Source: Anarhynchus alexandrinus
Taxonomy: Eukaryota > Chordata > Aves > Charadriiformes > Charadriidae
DNA length: 64,000 nucleotides
Assembly (NCBI GenBank): GCA_008711295.1
Contig: VUYV01000148.1
Coordinates: 757,441-821,440 of the forward strand
Reading direction: 5' to 3'
The position numbers were made by a program, and so were the translations under genes. Positions 1 to 13,500 of the stretch are shown in pieces. Numbering within the stretch: position 1 is the first letter of the stretch; every line of letters begins with the position of its first letter. Below the pieces are notes generated by a model. The model was not told the DNA's origin, made no database searches, and saw only the letters and a list, made by a program, of their open reading frames with translations.

Positions 1-3000
1 GTCACCTGCATGGTGTGACTGAAGGGGTTGGTCTTGTGTCCCCCGGGAGCAGTTACCTTTCCCGAAGGCATAGGGAATGGCCAGGGCTGGATTTGGTGGC
101 CCGTGCGGTCCTGTCCATCATCTCTTCCCATAGCGCTGGGTGGCTAATGATACTTTTCCTCCTGGCTTGCCTCGAATCATCTCTCAGATTTCTTATCTTT
201 TCCATGTTGTTGCTCTGTTGAACTCGGACTGAAGGGAAGAAGGGAGACCTCGGTGGGACGCCCCTTACCGACACTGAGGATGGGTCAGTCAAGAAAACTG
301 CCAGAGCTCAGGAAGACCCAGGATCCCTCAAGATCCCAAATTTTCTTCCCTATGGTAAATTGACCGGCAGTGCAAGGCTCACCTGCTCCCAATGGGGGAG
401 TCCACTGCAGAGAACAGCATATTTGAATAGTAAAACCTGACTTCTCTTAAATCACTTGCTGTAATAACACCCTGCAGGAGCAGGCTCGCATCCCCCTCTC
501 CATCCCCCCGGCCAGGATCAGCCCGGGGTGCAGGACCACAAAATGCACTCCCACCTCCCCGAGCTCCCCTCCTCCTCCCTGCTGCACCTCTGAGCCTGTT
601 CCCTCACTGCTGGGGACAGCCGAGCTCCTCATCCTTCCTCCACCCGCAAACCATAGCAAATTATCTCCCTTCCATCCCTCCTTTTAGTCTGTAGCCAGCG
701 GGACGGGCGAACGCTCAGCCCCGCTCCCCTCTGAGCTTGGCACCCCCGGTGCCTCTGGACTGGCACGGCGCAACGCCTGTGGCTCGCACCGACCCCGGGC
801 TCCCTGCTGGGCATCCAGATCATCTCTGACTTTCACTCCCTGCCGAAACGCGCTCTCTGTTCCCCTATTAACTGTGGCAGTTTTTCTTCTCTGCACCCTC
901 GTTTCCTTTCTGTATTTTTTCCAAGGAGGCAGCCGGGGCCAAGCCCATCGCCTAAATGGGGCTGTGAATCTCGGATAATGGCCTTAGAAAATGTCCTGTG
1001 CTATTTTGTGCTCATTCCTTTGTAGCGCCTTGACATTTGTGCTAGGTTTTGGGGGCTTTTATTTTTCTGTCCCTTAATTCCCCTGACTGTTGGGCAGGTG
1101 CCTGCTCCCAGCTGTTTGCAGGAGCCCCAAGAGCTGTTGCCTGAACATCAGCCGCTAATTCAGGGCCAATTATCACTCCTTTCCTGCTGCGTTTCGCTGT
1201 ATCCTTTACAGCACTACATCTGCAGACGTGGGGCTTCATTCCTTTTTTCTCCTTCCCAGTTGCTTTGCTTCCCACAGGTTCCTCCAAAACCCCCTTCACC
1301 GCCGTTACCGACTGCTGGAAGTAATTTGAGGAGGATCAGCAAAGTGACAGTGAAGGTGTGTGGCTGCCATCCTCTCCCAAGCCCCGCATCGCATCCCGTT
1401 GATGCTCCTCCTCCACCTCTCTGGGAGCAGACCAGTTCTCCCAGTAGCTGGGGAGGGATCCCCGCCTGCGACTCTCCCGCGTACAGCTGCTAAAGGAATA
1501 ATTTGCAATAACCCGGAGCCCAGGCCGCCTGCCCAGCCCGGCCGGCATCCAAGCAATCAATTCCCATTCAGCGCGGTGGCCTCCCTTCCTGCTCTCACAA
1601 ACAATGACAAATGGAGCACCGCATCGACTTGGATGGAGCAGCAAGCATCGGCGGGAGGAATAATTACCCATTTGCCAGATGAGCTAGGACGTGCGGTTTT
1701 CCTGCGCCGCCTTGCCGGGAGCTGGGCAGCTCGCAGCGGTTGAGCACAGAGGCGGGGAGAAGGTCCCCACCACAGGCAAAGAGCAGATCCTGGTGGAGAT
1801 GCATCAGCGAGCGATGCTGCGGGGGGTCCCCAAGGCTGGCACATCTCCAGCGCAGAGTCCCCAGCCAGCAGTGGGGACAACTGGGGTTCAAATAGTGACT
1901 GTGCTATCTCTTCAGCTTCCAGGGCAGCAGTGGGATGAGCTTCTACAAAGCTCTCCAGATGTTTGGAGGGGACCAGGTGAGCCTGAGGTCTTCTCCGTGG
2001 TCTCTGTGGGAGAAGAGCCACACCTGGAGTGGGTTTTGCACCATCCAGCCTGCCTTCTCCATGTGAATTCCCACTCGGAGCGTGTTTCTCCTGGAGTTAA
2101 AATTTACTCCCTGGCTCACTTTGACCAAGGCACAGAAGAGCTCCTTGCCATGGAAGAGGAGGTGGGAGGATGAGCTCTCCAAACTGGGGTACACCACCAT
2201 AGAAAATGTCCCCAGGCCAGTTTCAGCCCCTTCTCCAATTGCTGGAAGACAGATAAACTGCTTCAGGAAAATCCGGTCTGTGCCGAGAGGTGTAATGCTG
2301 CCTGCGTGTCGCTACAGCTTTCCTCTTTTCTTCCTTTAATTAAAAAGAAAATGTCTCCCTCCAAAGTCATTAATTACTAATGACACAATTAGAACTAGTA
2401 AAAGAGGGATAGGAAGAATAAGATGAAAAAGAAAAAGAAGATGAAAAAAAAAGGCAAAACAAACCCAAAACCCAAAAAACCCTCTGGCAATTTAAGACAT
2501 TTGAAGCTTGAGAGAAATTAAGGAAATAATTGCTTGATTTAAACTTTATTCTCATTCCTGCTGGGCCCACACAGGATGGGCAGCGTGTGGATGGAAACCA
2601 CCTTTCCAGTGCTCCTCCCTCCCGTCGGAGGAAGGGGATAAGTCTGTCTTACGGAATCTGATTGTCATGCTTGGAGGCAGAGCCTGGGGCAGCGTTTCAC
2701 GTTGGGGTCTTTTTCTGCAGTCTGCCGGCTTTCTGTGCGGGAAACACGGATTTACCACCGCAATCCTCATAGTCACATTTTTCCACATCTCCCTTGCCGG
2801 CACTGGCATCTCTCACGGCCTCACCCCTGCTTCTCTCTCTCCAACCATCCCGTCCCCCTGGACCAGAAATCGCAGCTCTTCCCTCCTGCCCTGTCCCCTA
2901 TTCTGCTGGCAGCCGGGGACGGGGCAGAGCTGTGAGCTGAGGACAAGCAGGGACAACTCTGGATGTCCAAGTTTAAAGCTCCTTGGCTTTGAAAGGCCGG

Positions 3001-4823
3001 CTTAAATTGCTCGAAGACTCTCTGAAAAATAGATTAAGGGCGTGGGAAGAGGGAAGCCCAGCAGAGCTGCTGGCTGCCTGCTGAGTGCTTATTATTTCTG
3101 TCAGCTGAGTGTTTTAACTCGATAATCTCAGATTGAAATGGGGTTTGGGAGGGGAGGGAGCGGCAGGAGGGAAGGCGGTTGCTCCTGTGGGAGTCTGGAT
3201 TAGGCAAAGACTGAGTTTCAGCCACTCTTTTGATGGTGAAAAGCAATCTCTGACCTCGAGGTGGGACGGGGTGGCAGTTTGGCAGAGGAGTAGGTGAAGC
3301 AGGTCACCTTGTGATGGATGTCCAGGCTCCCCACCTCCTTCTCCATCCTGGCCATCCCTGATCTTCGGGAAGTGAAGGTACCCAAAACTGGGCTTCACGC
3401 CTCCTGGTAGGCATGAAGACCATGGCAGTTCCTCTCCTCTGGGGTCCGCGAAGGACAACGGGGTTTCTGTAGGTCCTGCACTAAATCCCCTGGCAGTGGT
3501 GGCTTAAGCTGTGTCCCAGAGGGGCGGCTTTTCTGCTTGCTGCAGGCTCTGGCACAAGCCTACGTGGTCTCAAAGGGGGGTATTTTTCTTAAAGGATATA
3601 CGAGAAGGGGTGACCCCACTCCTCCATGCACAGGGAGGGATGGTGTCCTGACACCAGTTTTCCCATTCCCATTTCAGTGCAGAGCAGTTTCGAGGCAGGA
3701 CGTGCTGGAAAAGATCCCAGAGGGAGGACTCAGACACATTTGCCTCACCTACAACTGCGACCTCTTAGCAAGAGCAGGTCCCCTGTGAGATGCAGGGGGA
3801 GATGGATCCCACCCTTGTGCTACGTCTCACCACCTCTCGCACACCAAGACTTCGCAGCCCCAGCGCCCGGGGTGCTGCCTGGTGATGAAGGAGAAAGGTT
3901 CATCCTTACTGTTCTCCAGGTGACCCGTCTTGCAGGTGGGCAACCACGCTCCCTCTCATCAGAGGTGTCACCTTAGCCTTGCTCCAAGTTGCAGCAGTTT
4001 TAGGGCAAAGCCAAGCCCTGGTCTCTGTGCAATGTGACCCTCGGATAGCGAAAAACCTTGGTCAGCATTTGTTGTGGAGGTCATGGTGAAGGTCTCTGTG
4101 CCCAGCCAAAAGCCAGCTGGACTTCTGCTGGGGCATGGTCTCAACCCTCATTCTTACTGACTTTCTTCTTCTGGATCTATAAGGGGTGTGCAAAAAAAAC
4201 AGGGAAAGACAAAAAAATGGGAAGGAAAATCCAAGTTCTTATCAACTGCTGGGTCCCTCCGGAGGCCACGGCAAGCAGGGATGGGGAGGGAGAAAAGCTA
4301 CTAATACATCGTTTTGTCTTCAAGCAATTATGTGAAAATGAGTTAATCACAGGGTCACAGAAGCCATAACCATTAATTAATCCCCAGCATGAGCCGAAAA
4401 GATGAATTTCCTGCAGTAAACAAACGTGAGTAACAGCGTGGCAAGGAATCAAGCTCCCGAGGGATTATCACAGCCCGCGCCGGCAGCTCCACCGCGGCAC
4501 TGCGGGGCGGCCGCTTTGCACACCGGGACTGCAGACCAGCGGTTTGCGTCCCTGCCAAGCCCCAGCCCTTCAGGGTGAAAGCTTTCCTGCCAAATCGCTG
4601 CTTTCGGGTGGCCCTGAGGGGGAGAGCAGCGGAATTGCCACAAACACAGATGTCCGTTCACTCCTGCAACTGGGAGAAGGCAAAGGCACGTGGTTGTGCT
4701 CCCTCCTGGTGCTGGGAGCAGGGCTGGCGTCCCCCGCCGGTTGGAGCAGGGGTAGGAAACTGGGCAGGCAACGATGCGGAGTGCCGGGGAGGGTATCCTT
4801 GCTGTCCCTAATCCAGCTGGGTT
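1..4823. other. No gene recognised
   Basis: Mixed-composition unique sequence. An A- and purine-rich tract occupies about 2400-2485, and short AT-rich patches occur near 2340-2400 and 4360-4400. All open frames look random: no conserved domain, no codon pattern and no splice chain. Confidence 0.6.
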
Positions 4824-5432
4824 AGAATCATAGAATCATAGAATTGTCTAGGTTGGAAGAGACCCTTGGGATCATCGAGTCCAACCATCTACCCTACTCT
4901 ACAAAGTTCTCTCCTACACCATATCCCCCAACACCACATCTAAATGGCTCTTAAACACATCCAGGAATGGAGACTCAACTGCCTCCCTGGGCAGCCTATT
5001 CCAATGCCCGACCACTCTTTCTGGGAAAAATTCTTTCCTAATGTTCAGTCTAAATCTACCCTGTTGGAGCTTGAAGCCATTCCCTCTTGTTCTGTCATTA
5101 ATTACCTGTGAGAAGAGACCAGCACCAACCTCTCTACAGTGTCCTTTCAAATAGTTGTAGAGAGTGATGAGGTCTCCCCTCAGCCTCCTCTTCCTCAAAC
5201 TAAACAGTCCCAGCTCCTTCAACCGCTCTTCATATGATGTTTTCTAGGCCCTTCACCAGCTTCGTTGCCCTCCTCTGCACTCGCTCCAGCACCTCCATAT
5301 CTCTCTTGTATTGAGGTGCCCAAATCTGGACACAATACTCGAGGTGTGGCCTCACCAGTGCTGAGTACAGGGGCACAATCACCTCCCTACTTCTGCTGGC
5401 CACCCTATTTCTAACACAAGCCAGGATGCTGG
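4824..5432 (-). mobile_element. CR1 LINE, 5'-truncated 3' end
   Basis: It starts on the plus strand with repeated AGAATCATAGAATCATAG, the complement of the CR1 3' octamer tail, followed by TTGGAAGAGACC and ATCATCGAGTCCAACC. The minus strand encodes remnants of the reverse-transcriptase C-terminus ([28 protein letters not shown]). It ends near GCCAGGATGCTGG, about 600 bases from the tail. It is a dead copy. Confidence 0.95.
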
Positions 5433-7142
5433 TATAAATACCTGAGCCAGGCTTGGGTATAAACCGATGAGACTCTCCACTGGATCATCTCAGCAGCCTC
5501 CGGATGGGAAAAGTTGTGAAGGTGTCACCTGCTGCCGGTGGGTCTCTGCCCTCCCATGCCACCCCGACGGGGTGCGCTGCCTGCGGGCTCTGCTCCTGCG
5601 CTGTTGTGATGGGAGGGGGGAAAGAGGGCATGGAGGGACGGATGGGAGGAGCTACGTTATCTATTCAATACCTGTTTTCACATTATTGCCATTTTAATAA
5701 CTATCTGCTCTGGTACTCTGAACCGTTTTTGAAAGATCCTGTTAAATCCCACGTGCAGACACATGCGGCACATCTCCCAGTGGAACAGCTCTGAAGCCAG
5801 CCCAGGACAAATGCAGCTCTGCTGTAGATCCAAGCATCTTCTTGAAGACTGGCCTTTTCGCCCTTTTTTTGGGTTTTTTTGGTACTTCCCCTCATTTCCC
5901 CACACGAAGCAGTTAGTCACTGCCCCTTTTGGAAAGGGTAGGAAACCCTCTGAAAATTCATCTTGTAGCAAACTCTCCCTCTAAACTCAAACTGCACCAG
6001 TTCAATAAAAATTATGATTTGCTTTAGGCTGTGCAAGTTGGCTGTGTGCACACGATTAAATTAGTTTAAATCCAGCCTCTATTTATTTAGCTAAATGGAA
6101 TAGGAATAATGCTAAAACCAAACTGAAATCATCCAAATTCCTCCTGGGCTGTCAGAGAGTGTTCAGGGCAGGCATGAAACTCTCCTCGCTGTGTCTCATC
6201 ACCTCTCTGCTCTGCATTTCTGTGTTCAGCCCCCGCTCTCCCTGGTGCTGTGGTCAGCTCGTCCCAAGAGAGACAGACCTTCAAAGCCCGATGGTGAATA
6301 GACCTACAGCATTGTGACTGCAGTCCCAATAAAGCAATTTATTGGGATAAAGCAATTTATTAGCTTGGGGGAGCTTTACCCAAATTTTGCAGGGTAGGAC
6401 CAGCTGCTGGAGATGCTCCTCCTTGGGATGTTGCACCCAAGGATGGTTTCTCCTGTGTGACTTCCCTGGTGGCATCTCGCCGGTCCAGGTGACGTCCGAC
6501 CATTGCCCGAGAGGCTGCTGCAGCCCGAGCCTGGGTGACCACCCCATTCCAGGCTGGATTGCGAGGACAGGGTCTCGTTCTGGTCCCTTGTCCCTGTGGG
6601 CACTTCTTGCTGCAGAATCTCCAGCTTTGTTCTCCTCTCATCCTCCCCTCCTCTCTTCAGGTTCCTGTAGGAGGAAAGCCGTGCTCAGCTGATCTGTGAT
6701 ATTGGGCTGGTGTCAACCCAAAAGAGCCATTCTGCTGGGCAGTGGGGGGTTTGGGAGTATGTGAAAGGAAAAAAAAAAATCATAAAATACATCACTGCGC
6801 ATCAGTGGGAAATGGGGTTTTTATACACATCTGTCCCCGATAAACATAATTTTAGGGCCTATTTCCTTTTTTTTTTTTCTTTAAAATCAGGCATTCTTTA
6901 TTTTAAAAAGGATCCATTAAAAAGAAGTCAAAACATTTCACTGAAAAACGATCCGAAGGGAGCTGAGTGTCCTGAAGTGAAATATCTTATTTTGAAAGCA
7001 CCAGAATGAAACATTTCAGCTCCTTCCAGACGTGTTTCTGGGTGGCTCCGGCCGGACCTGCTCGCCCAAGCTGAACTCCCCTGGTTGTCCCTTTGCTGGG
7101 TATCCACCAGTTGGTGCGGTTCAATACTGGGATAAGCGACTC
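5433..7142. other. No gene recognised
   Basis: An AT-rich block at 5990-6130 (homeodomain-like TTAAATTAGTTTAAATCC) and a 15-base direct repeat at 6329-6361 are the only structures noted. A T-rich tract lies near 6864-6882. Confidence 0.6.
6329..6361. repeat. 15-base direct repeat, period 18
   Basis: ATAAAGCAATTTATT occurs at 6329-6343 and 6347-6361, separated by GGG. Confidence 0.9.
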
Positions 7143-7568
7143 TCACAGAATCACAGAATTTTCAGAGTTGGAAGGGACCTCTAGAGATCATCTAGTCCAA
7201 CTCCCCTGCCAAAGCAGGATTGCCCAGAGCACATTACTCAGGACTGCATCCAGGCGGGGCTTGAAAATCTCCAGAGAAGGGACTCCACCACCTCCCTGGG
7301 CAGCCTGTGCCACTGCTGTGTCACCTGAACTGTAAAGAAGTTTTTCCGTGTGTTGGAACGGAACTTCCTGTGTTCCCACTTATGCCCATTGCCCCTCGTC
7401 CTGTCAATGGGAACCACCGAGAAGAGTCTGGCTCCATCCTCCTTCAACCCACCCTTTAGATACTTGTAAGCAGTAATAAGGTCTCCCCTCAGCCTTCTCT
7501 TCTCCAGGCCAAAGAGTCCCAGCGCTCTCAGCCTTTCCTCATAAGGGAGATGCTCCAATCCCTCAAGC
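7143..7568 (-). mobile_element. CR1 LINE, 5'-truncated 3' end
   Basis: Plus-strand CACAGAATCACAGAATT then GTTGGAAGGGACC is the reverse complement of a CR1 tail. The minus-strand translation shows [18 protein letters not shown] and [13 protein letters not shown], the usual CR1 C-terminal remnants. Internal changes indicate an old, inactive copy. Confidence 0.94.
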
Positions 7569-10500
7569 GTTTGCGCTGTTTTAACTGTCGCTGGTTAACT
7601 ATAGACCATTGCTGCTGTTACCTCCTGAGTGAGTTGTGCAGAAATAAGCGTGGAGCCCGTACCGCAACGCCTGGCTGTTGGCAAAGCCCAAGGCCTACGC
7701 TCGAAACCCCGCTGGTGTCCGTATTCAGAGAGCAAAAATTAACTCCAGACACCGCCAGACATAAGGGAGCCCATTATAGCATCCATCAAGCCTTGTGCTC
7801 CATCAGACGTTTCCAAGAAGCAGGGGCATTTTGCTGAAATTTCTCATCTCCTCTCATTTATTTGATAACTGACCTTTGCGAAATTTGCCAAATCTCACAC
7901 GGCCCGAGTACCACTCGGCGGTGTTTATTCTCCCGCAGCCGGCTCCCTGCTCCTAATGATCGGTCTCTTCACAGCCGCGCTAACCTTTGACAAGAGCACT
8001 TCATGAGCCTTATTAGCTGCTGGGAAGTTGTACGATGGCCCTGTAAGTAAACGGAGGGATCAGGATGAGAAATCTCCCTGCGAAAGAGGGTGTTTTGCAT
8101 AAAAGCCGGCTGCGGTGGTGGCTCGAATGTGAAAATTCGGGTTGGAAGAAGCAGGGGAGCGTGGCCAGGCTGGGGAAGGTGCTGCTGGGCGGTGGCTTTT
8201 TGGTGGCTCCCACGAAGTGGGATAGATGAACCTCGAGGCAGACGAAATCACGTCCTCGGCCCCAGCGACCCGAGTGGTCAGAGGGCGAAGGCCGGTGGTG
8301 CCACGGGGGACAAAATTCCTCCTTCACTTGGATGGGGGATGAGGACGGGGATACCAAAGCGGACGGGTGGGGATGTATCTTCCCCAGGACTGTTGGGGTG
8401 GTGCCTGGGAAACTGCGTGGGGTGGTTTTGGGGAGCGGTGGCTTTGTGCCTCGCAGCTCACGGGAAGGGTTGCACAGACCTTCACGCTGAACTGCTGCAA
8501 GGCTGCGCCTCCTCCTTGGCTCCGAGTGTGCCCGAGGACTGACCCTGATCCACCCGGGCTGAGACCCCAGCGAGAGCCCAAAAACCCACAGAGGCTCAGG
8601 GACGGCTCCAGCTCTGCCAGGAGCAGCGGGGTGGAGAAGTCCTCAGGCCGTGGGGAGACCGTGGGGCTGTCGGGCAATGTGGGGGATCACCCGAACAAGG
8701 TGCCGGTCCTGCGCCGAGCAATCATCCCCTGCTGAAAAGCAGGCAACGCTCCTGCCTGCGCCTGGGAAAAGGCTGGGATGTATAAACGCTGCCGGCGGGA
8801 GAGCAGAAGGGAAGCCAGACAGCTCCCTGCTTTAAAAGAGAGAGAGAGAAAATGAGCCTTTGCGATATCCTCACCCATTTACACACATAAAACTTTCTAA
8901 ATGCTAAGCCAAATAAAGTCGTCTTATCGGCGTATTACCACTTAAGGCTCTTTCAGGCAGATTTAGAATGAATTAGTGCTTTTTTTAACTACAAATAGGA
9001 GCAAAGTGAACTTTCTTACTCCATCACCCCGCGCGGCTCCGGCCTTAACCCTTGGAGGGGAGAGGGGCTCCCCGGGCCGGCGAGGACCACGCGGGGTCCA
9101 GGCTCGGCCAAGGCCTCCTGGTACCGAGGTGTGGTGTGAAAGCTGCTGCCTCCCACAGATCCTGGAGATTCTGGGCCAGGATTTGCTAAGGTGAATCCAC
9201 GCCATACCATCCTGATATCCCCCTTATTGTGCTGAGTTATGCAGCTATTTGGAGTACGGGGGAGGGTGCCTCCCCTGTCCCACCTTGCCACCACCAGGAG
9301 ACTTGGTCCAGCAGTGGGAAAGTGCCACCACGGCTCGTTATAACGGCAAATTGGCCACTTGGTCAGGATGGTGCCGGGTGCTGTGCCCATCCTGCGAGCC
9401 CCAGCCCGTGTCCAGGGCCAGTGTGCTCCCTCCAGCTGCATCTTGTGGGGTAACTTGGGGACCCGGAACAGATCCAGGTCCTGTTGTCCTCCTTCCCCAC
9501 CTGAGCAGGGTTGGGACGCAGCACAGATAAGCACCGTTAGCGTGCACTGGTGTCTTGCTCTGTGCAATTAACTCAAACGTGGCACCTCTCCTGGTCACAG
9601 CCCGGACAGGAGGAATGACGAGCTGGGCAAAGGCAGTGGCAGTAAGTGGCTGGGGAGTGATGGGGTGACGCATCATCCCCTCTCCTCTTTCCCTTGCCGC
9701 GGGTGATAAGTAACGGCTCCGTGCACATGAGCACGGGTGGCTCCGCTGGTGTGTATTTGTGGGTGTTTCGTGTCCTCTCTGGTTTGGGAACTCGAGGGCC
9801 CAAGGTCGTGTCTGAGCTCTGGAAAGCCAGAGTGCGTCTGTCGTGGCTGCCCAGGATCGATGCAGTCGGGTCTCCTGGTGACTGTCCCCTCCGTGTCCGG
9901 ACAGGACACCCACACCGACTCCTCGGATGATCCCTGGGGCAGAGCCAGGGCTTCTCCCAGCCCCGGTCGTGCCAGACCTGCTCCCACGTAGGGCAGAAGC
10001 CCCCTGGGGCTGAACCAGGCCCCTCCAGAGGAGCCACCCTGCCCCATCAGCCAGCCGCTTGCCCACCAAACAGCTCAATGGCCACGCTCCTCCTGCACTC
10101 AGCGCCCCCATCCCCCATCAGAGAAACACCGCTTGTTAGCAATTAGTTGCCTGACTTAATTGCTCTCCAGTCCTGTGGTCTCGTTCAGACTGTTCTGCTG
10201 TTTCAGGAACGCTAATGTTTTACAAAGCTGCTTTTTTTTTTTCTTCTTTTTTTTTTCAGGGAGTGGGGGAAACATCCGTCGGCGGCTTCGTGGCTAAAAT
10301 TACTTATAGAGATTAATGGCTGTGGCTTTTGGTGCCTCCAGGAACAGAGTCACCATATGCTAGCGCTTCTCAGCGAGACACATGTTCTCCACGCACGCAC
10401 ACACCTACGCGCGGCTCTGCTCCCCGCTGCCGCTCTGCGGCGAGGCCGCTCGCGGAGGCGGGTTGGGGCAGCCAGCGAGGGCCCGGCGTGACTGAATGAG

Positions 10501-13500
10501 GGAGGGAAAGGGGGGCACAGGGGCTCCAGGGGAGACCCCACCACCTGGGGAAGCCACCGGGAGGAATGGGGGTTCCCACCGGGATGCTCCAACTGCTGTG
10601 GCTCCAACCTGGTCCAGGCTGGTGGTACCCGCTCCGGGGATGCTCTCGCATCTTGCCCTGCCTGCCGGGGCTGGCTTGTAGGAGGGGTGGCTGAGTCCCT
10701 GGCGTTGGTCCAGCCGCCCTTCCTTCCCCTCCTGCCCCACCAGGCAGTCCTCTGCACCTTGGAAATGTCCTCCCAACCATACTCCAGAAAAACCCATGGT
10801 ACCCCAAGATCCCACGTTTGCAGAACCGCCAGTGCTGGAGATACCGTACGCATTATCCCTCGAGAGTAAGGCTGGGCTTTTTTAGGACTTTGCAGTCTGT
10901 TTGCCCCTCTCCTCTGCTGCCTGAGGACTGAGCCAGTACTACGGGAGCAGGTCACCATGGGGTGGCTTCCCACACCTCCTTCCCTGAATGAAGCCTTTCC
11001 TGCCATGAGCCTGGGCTGCCCCGGGCTTGCTGGGCACAGCACTGGTGCTCAGGCTTTTCGGTTGGGATCTCCTGAGATCAACTCAGAACCAAAGCTTTGT
11101 GAGTAGTCCTTTTGACCACTCCGTGACGGTTTCTCTCTGCCCTGTCAGCAGCACGGCCAGTGCTGCTTTCACTGAGACCCATCACCCACATAACTCCTGG
11201 ACGGGCGAGTGGTTCCCCATCCCAGCTCCTGCCTGTCCAGCTCTGAGATCAAAGGAGGAGCTGCCGAGGGAAGGAAGGGTTTTGCGTGAGCTGGGACATG
11301 AGCCAAGAGCTCAGGGAAGCTAACAGTCCCAGCAGCATGCACCCCATGCTCTCTTACAGCGAGGGACGTGGGATGGTGGTGTGGAAGGAGAAGACACCAA
11401 GATGTTACTCCTCTTGGACGCCAGCCTTCTTCAGGTTAGCTCCAGTTGCTGTGGGATGTTGGCACCCAGGATATACCAGGCCCAGAAAGGCTGGGAAATA
11501 ACATAACTGGTGGCCATTAACTGCCAGCTGTTCAGCAGACGTCAAATGGTGCCGCCCAAACCATTGCTGCCAGCAGCAGAGGTGATCTTGGCTGTTTGCG
11601 AAGGTGAAGATCCGAAGCCAAATCCATCCCTGAAAGGTTCACCTTCAAGCAGGGCATCACTGGTGCCCTTCCAGAGTCCTGCTATTAATAAGGAGTCATT
11701 AGCAGAGCAGCTGTTGGAGAGAACCTCCTGGGACCCAGCGTGCGAGAGCCATATGGTGCAGAAGGGATGGGTGGAAGAGCGATGTCAGAAGCCTGTCAGC
11801 ATCTGCCAAACTGGGGCGATCTGGGAGGCATCTTCTGCCACATGCCATGTGATAAATGGTGCTAGGAGCAGGGCTGACATCTCCATTTGCTCCTTTTCGT
11901 TGTGTAGCTCTTGGAAATCTTCATGCATTGGGTTGGGGCCATGAGTCTTTCCCATATGTGTTTGCTCTGGTGTCTCATGGAGCTGATGGGAAATCTGCCA
12001 TGAACCATTGCTTCAATTTGGGATTTTCAGGTTGCTCTTTTGCACCGTGTTAATCTTCCACATTCTTGAGCAGACTCCAGTTCCCAGCGCTGACTGAAAG
12101 GAGAATTTTCCCCTTGGTGAGGAATCAGCTTCTTCCTGATTCCTTTTCAGTACCTGCCAGAACGAGAGGAAAAATCAAAATATGCTAAATCTCCAGCTGG
12201 GTATGAAAGATCCTCTTTGACCCTCCACAACCCACTTTGCAGTCTGTTAACACCAACTCTGCTATCTTATTCTCACTGATTTTTGAGCGCTCCTGAGCCA
12301 TTCTACAAAATTCCGAAGCTGTCCAGGTCTCTCTCTTTTTTTTTTTTTTTTTAAAAAAAAAAGCTCACTTCTTCCCAAGGCAAAAGCAAACTCTTCGAGT
12401 GCCTCCTTTTCACGCAAGGCAAATGGAGCTCACTTTGAAAAATCCACAAAGGCGGGAGCGAATCCCACAGAGCTAAAAAGCAATTTGCAAGTCCTCATTC
12501 ACAACAGTCCAACAGAGGGGAAGTACGAGGGCTGCGTTTAGATTCAGGAAAGGGAAGTGACATGTGGCTTTTGTGCAACTTCAGCCTCTGTTTAAATGAA
12601 CAAAGCACTGGACATAGGCTACTGCTGGTGGAATTCCATCAGAAATAAGCAAGCAGTGATGGCAGGAGACCATCTGGAAGCCTTTTTCTGCCCATCAGGT
12701 GTAGATCAGGGTGCCTTAGCATCACCGTCATCTGGTTGTCCTTTCCCATGGCCACTCACAGCATCGTGCCCATCTCCAGTGCTTGGAGAGCGTGAGACGT
12801 CCCCTGCGCACAGCCTTACCTCTGAGATGTGGCTATTGTAAACTGCCACAAACCACTCAATGACACACGAGCTCCATTTTCTCATAGGAAAAAAAAACTC
12901 CAGAAGAAATTTTGTGCAAAACAGGAATCTTTTTTTCCCCCCTTCCTAATTACAGCCACAAATTTGGCCTTTACTGGTGAGTTTGGGGAGGCTTTCTGTG
13001 GAAAAGGTGTGAATGGAGACCTTTACTTGCCTCCCACTTCCATCCCTATTTGTCTGACTTTAAAAAAAAGTTTCAACCTCATCCTGCCTAATGACATCAC
13101 GTTGCTGCCAACGAGAGAATTCAGCTATTGTCATCTTGCCCTGGGGTGGGTTCCTTGGGCTCAGCATGACATCGCAGGGGAGGAATGGAGAGGCTCTGAG
13201 GAAGTGAGAGGTGTGCGGAGGATGGAGAGGAGACTAAATTAAACAAACGTCCAACTCAGTCCCTCAACAGCAGCTTGGACCATCTTGGGGGTGGCAGTGC
13301 CTTCTTGCTGGTGCTTCAAGGTGGGGCTGGACCTGCCTTCCCCAGAGCTGGTGCTCCAGGGAGATGCAGCCTCTGAGGTAACGTCATTAGGCCCATCACC
13401 TCAAGTATGCAAAGGGCGTAATTAGATGCATCAGCCATTAGTGCAACCCAAAGACACTCGGGCCATGACTGTGTGTCTCCATCCATAGACATGGGACGTA

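Noticed and set aside
4914..5222. A 102-codon frame with RLRGDLI and RLPREAVE as a host gene
   Set aside because: This is the remnant reverse-transcriptase C-terminus found in every CR1 tail.
9338..10111. A 257-codon minus-strand frame in the gene-poor region
   Set aside because: No recognisable domain or codon bias, and overlapping frames on both strands are equally open. It is typical of GC-rich non-coding DNA.
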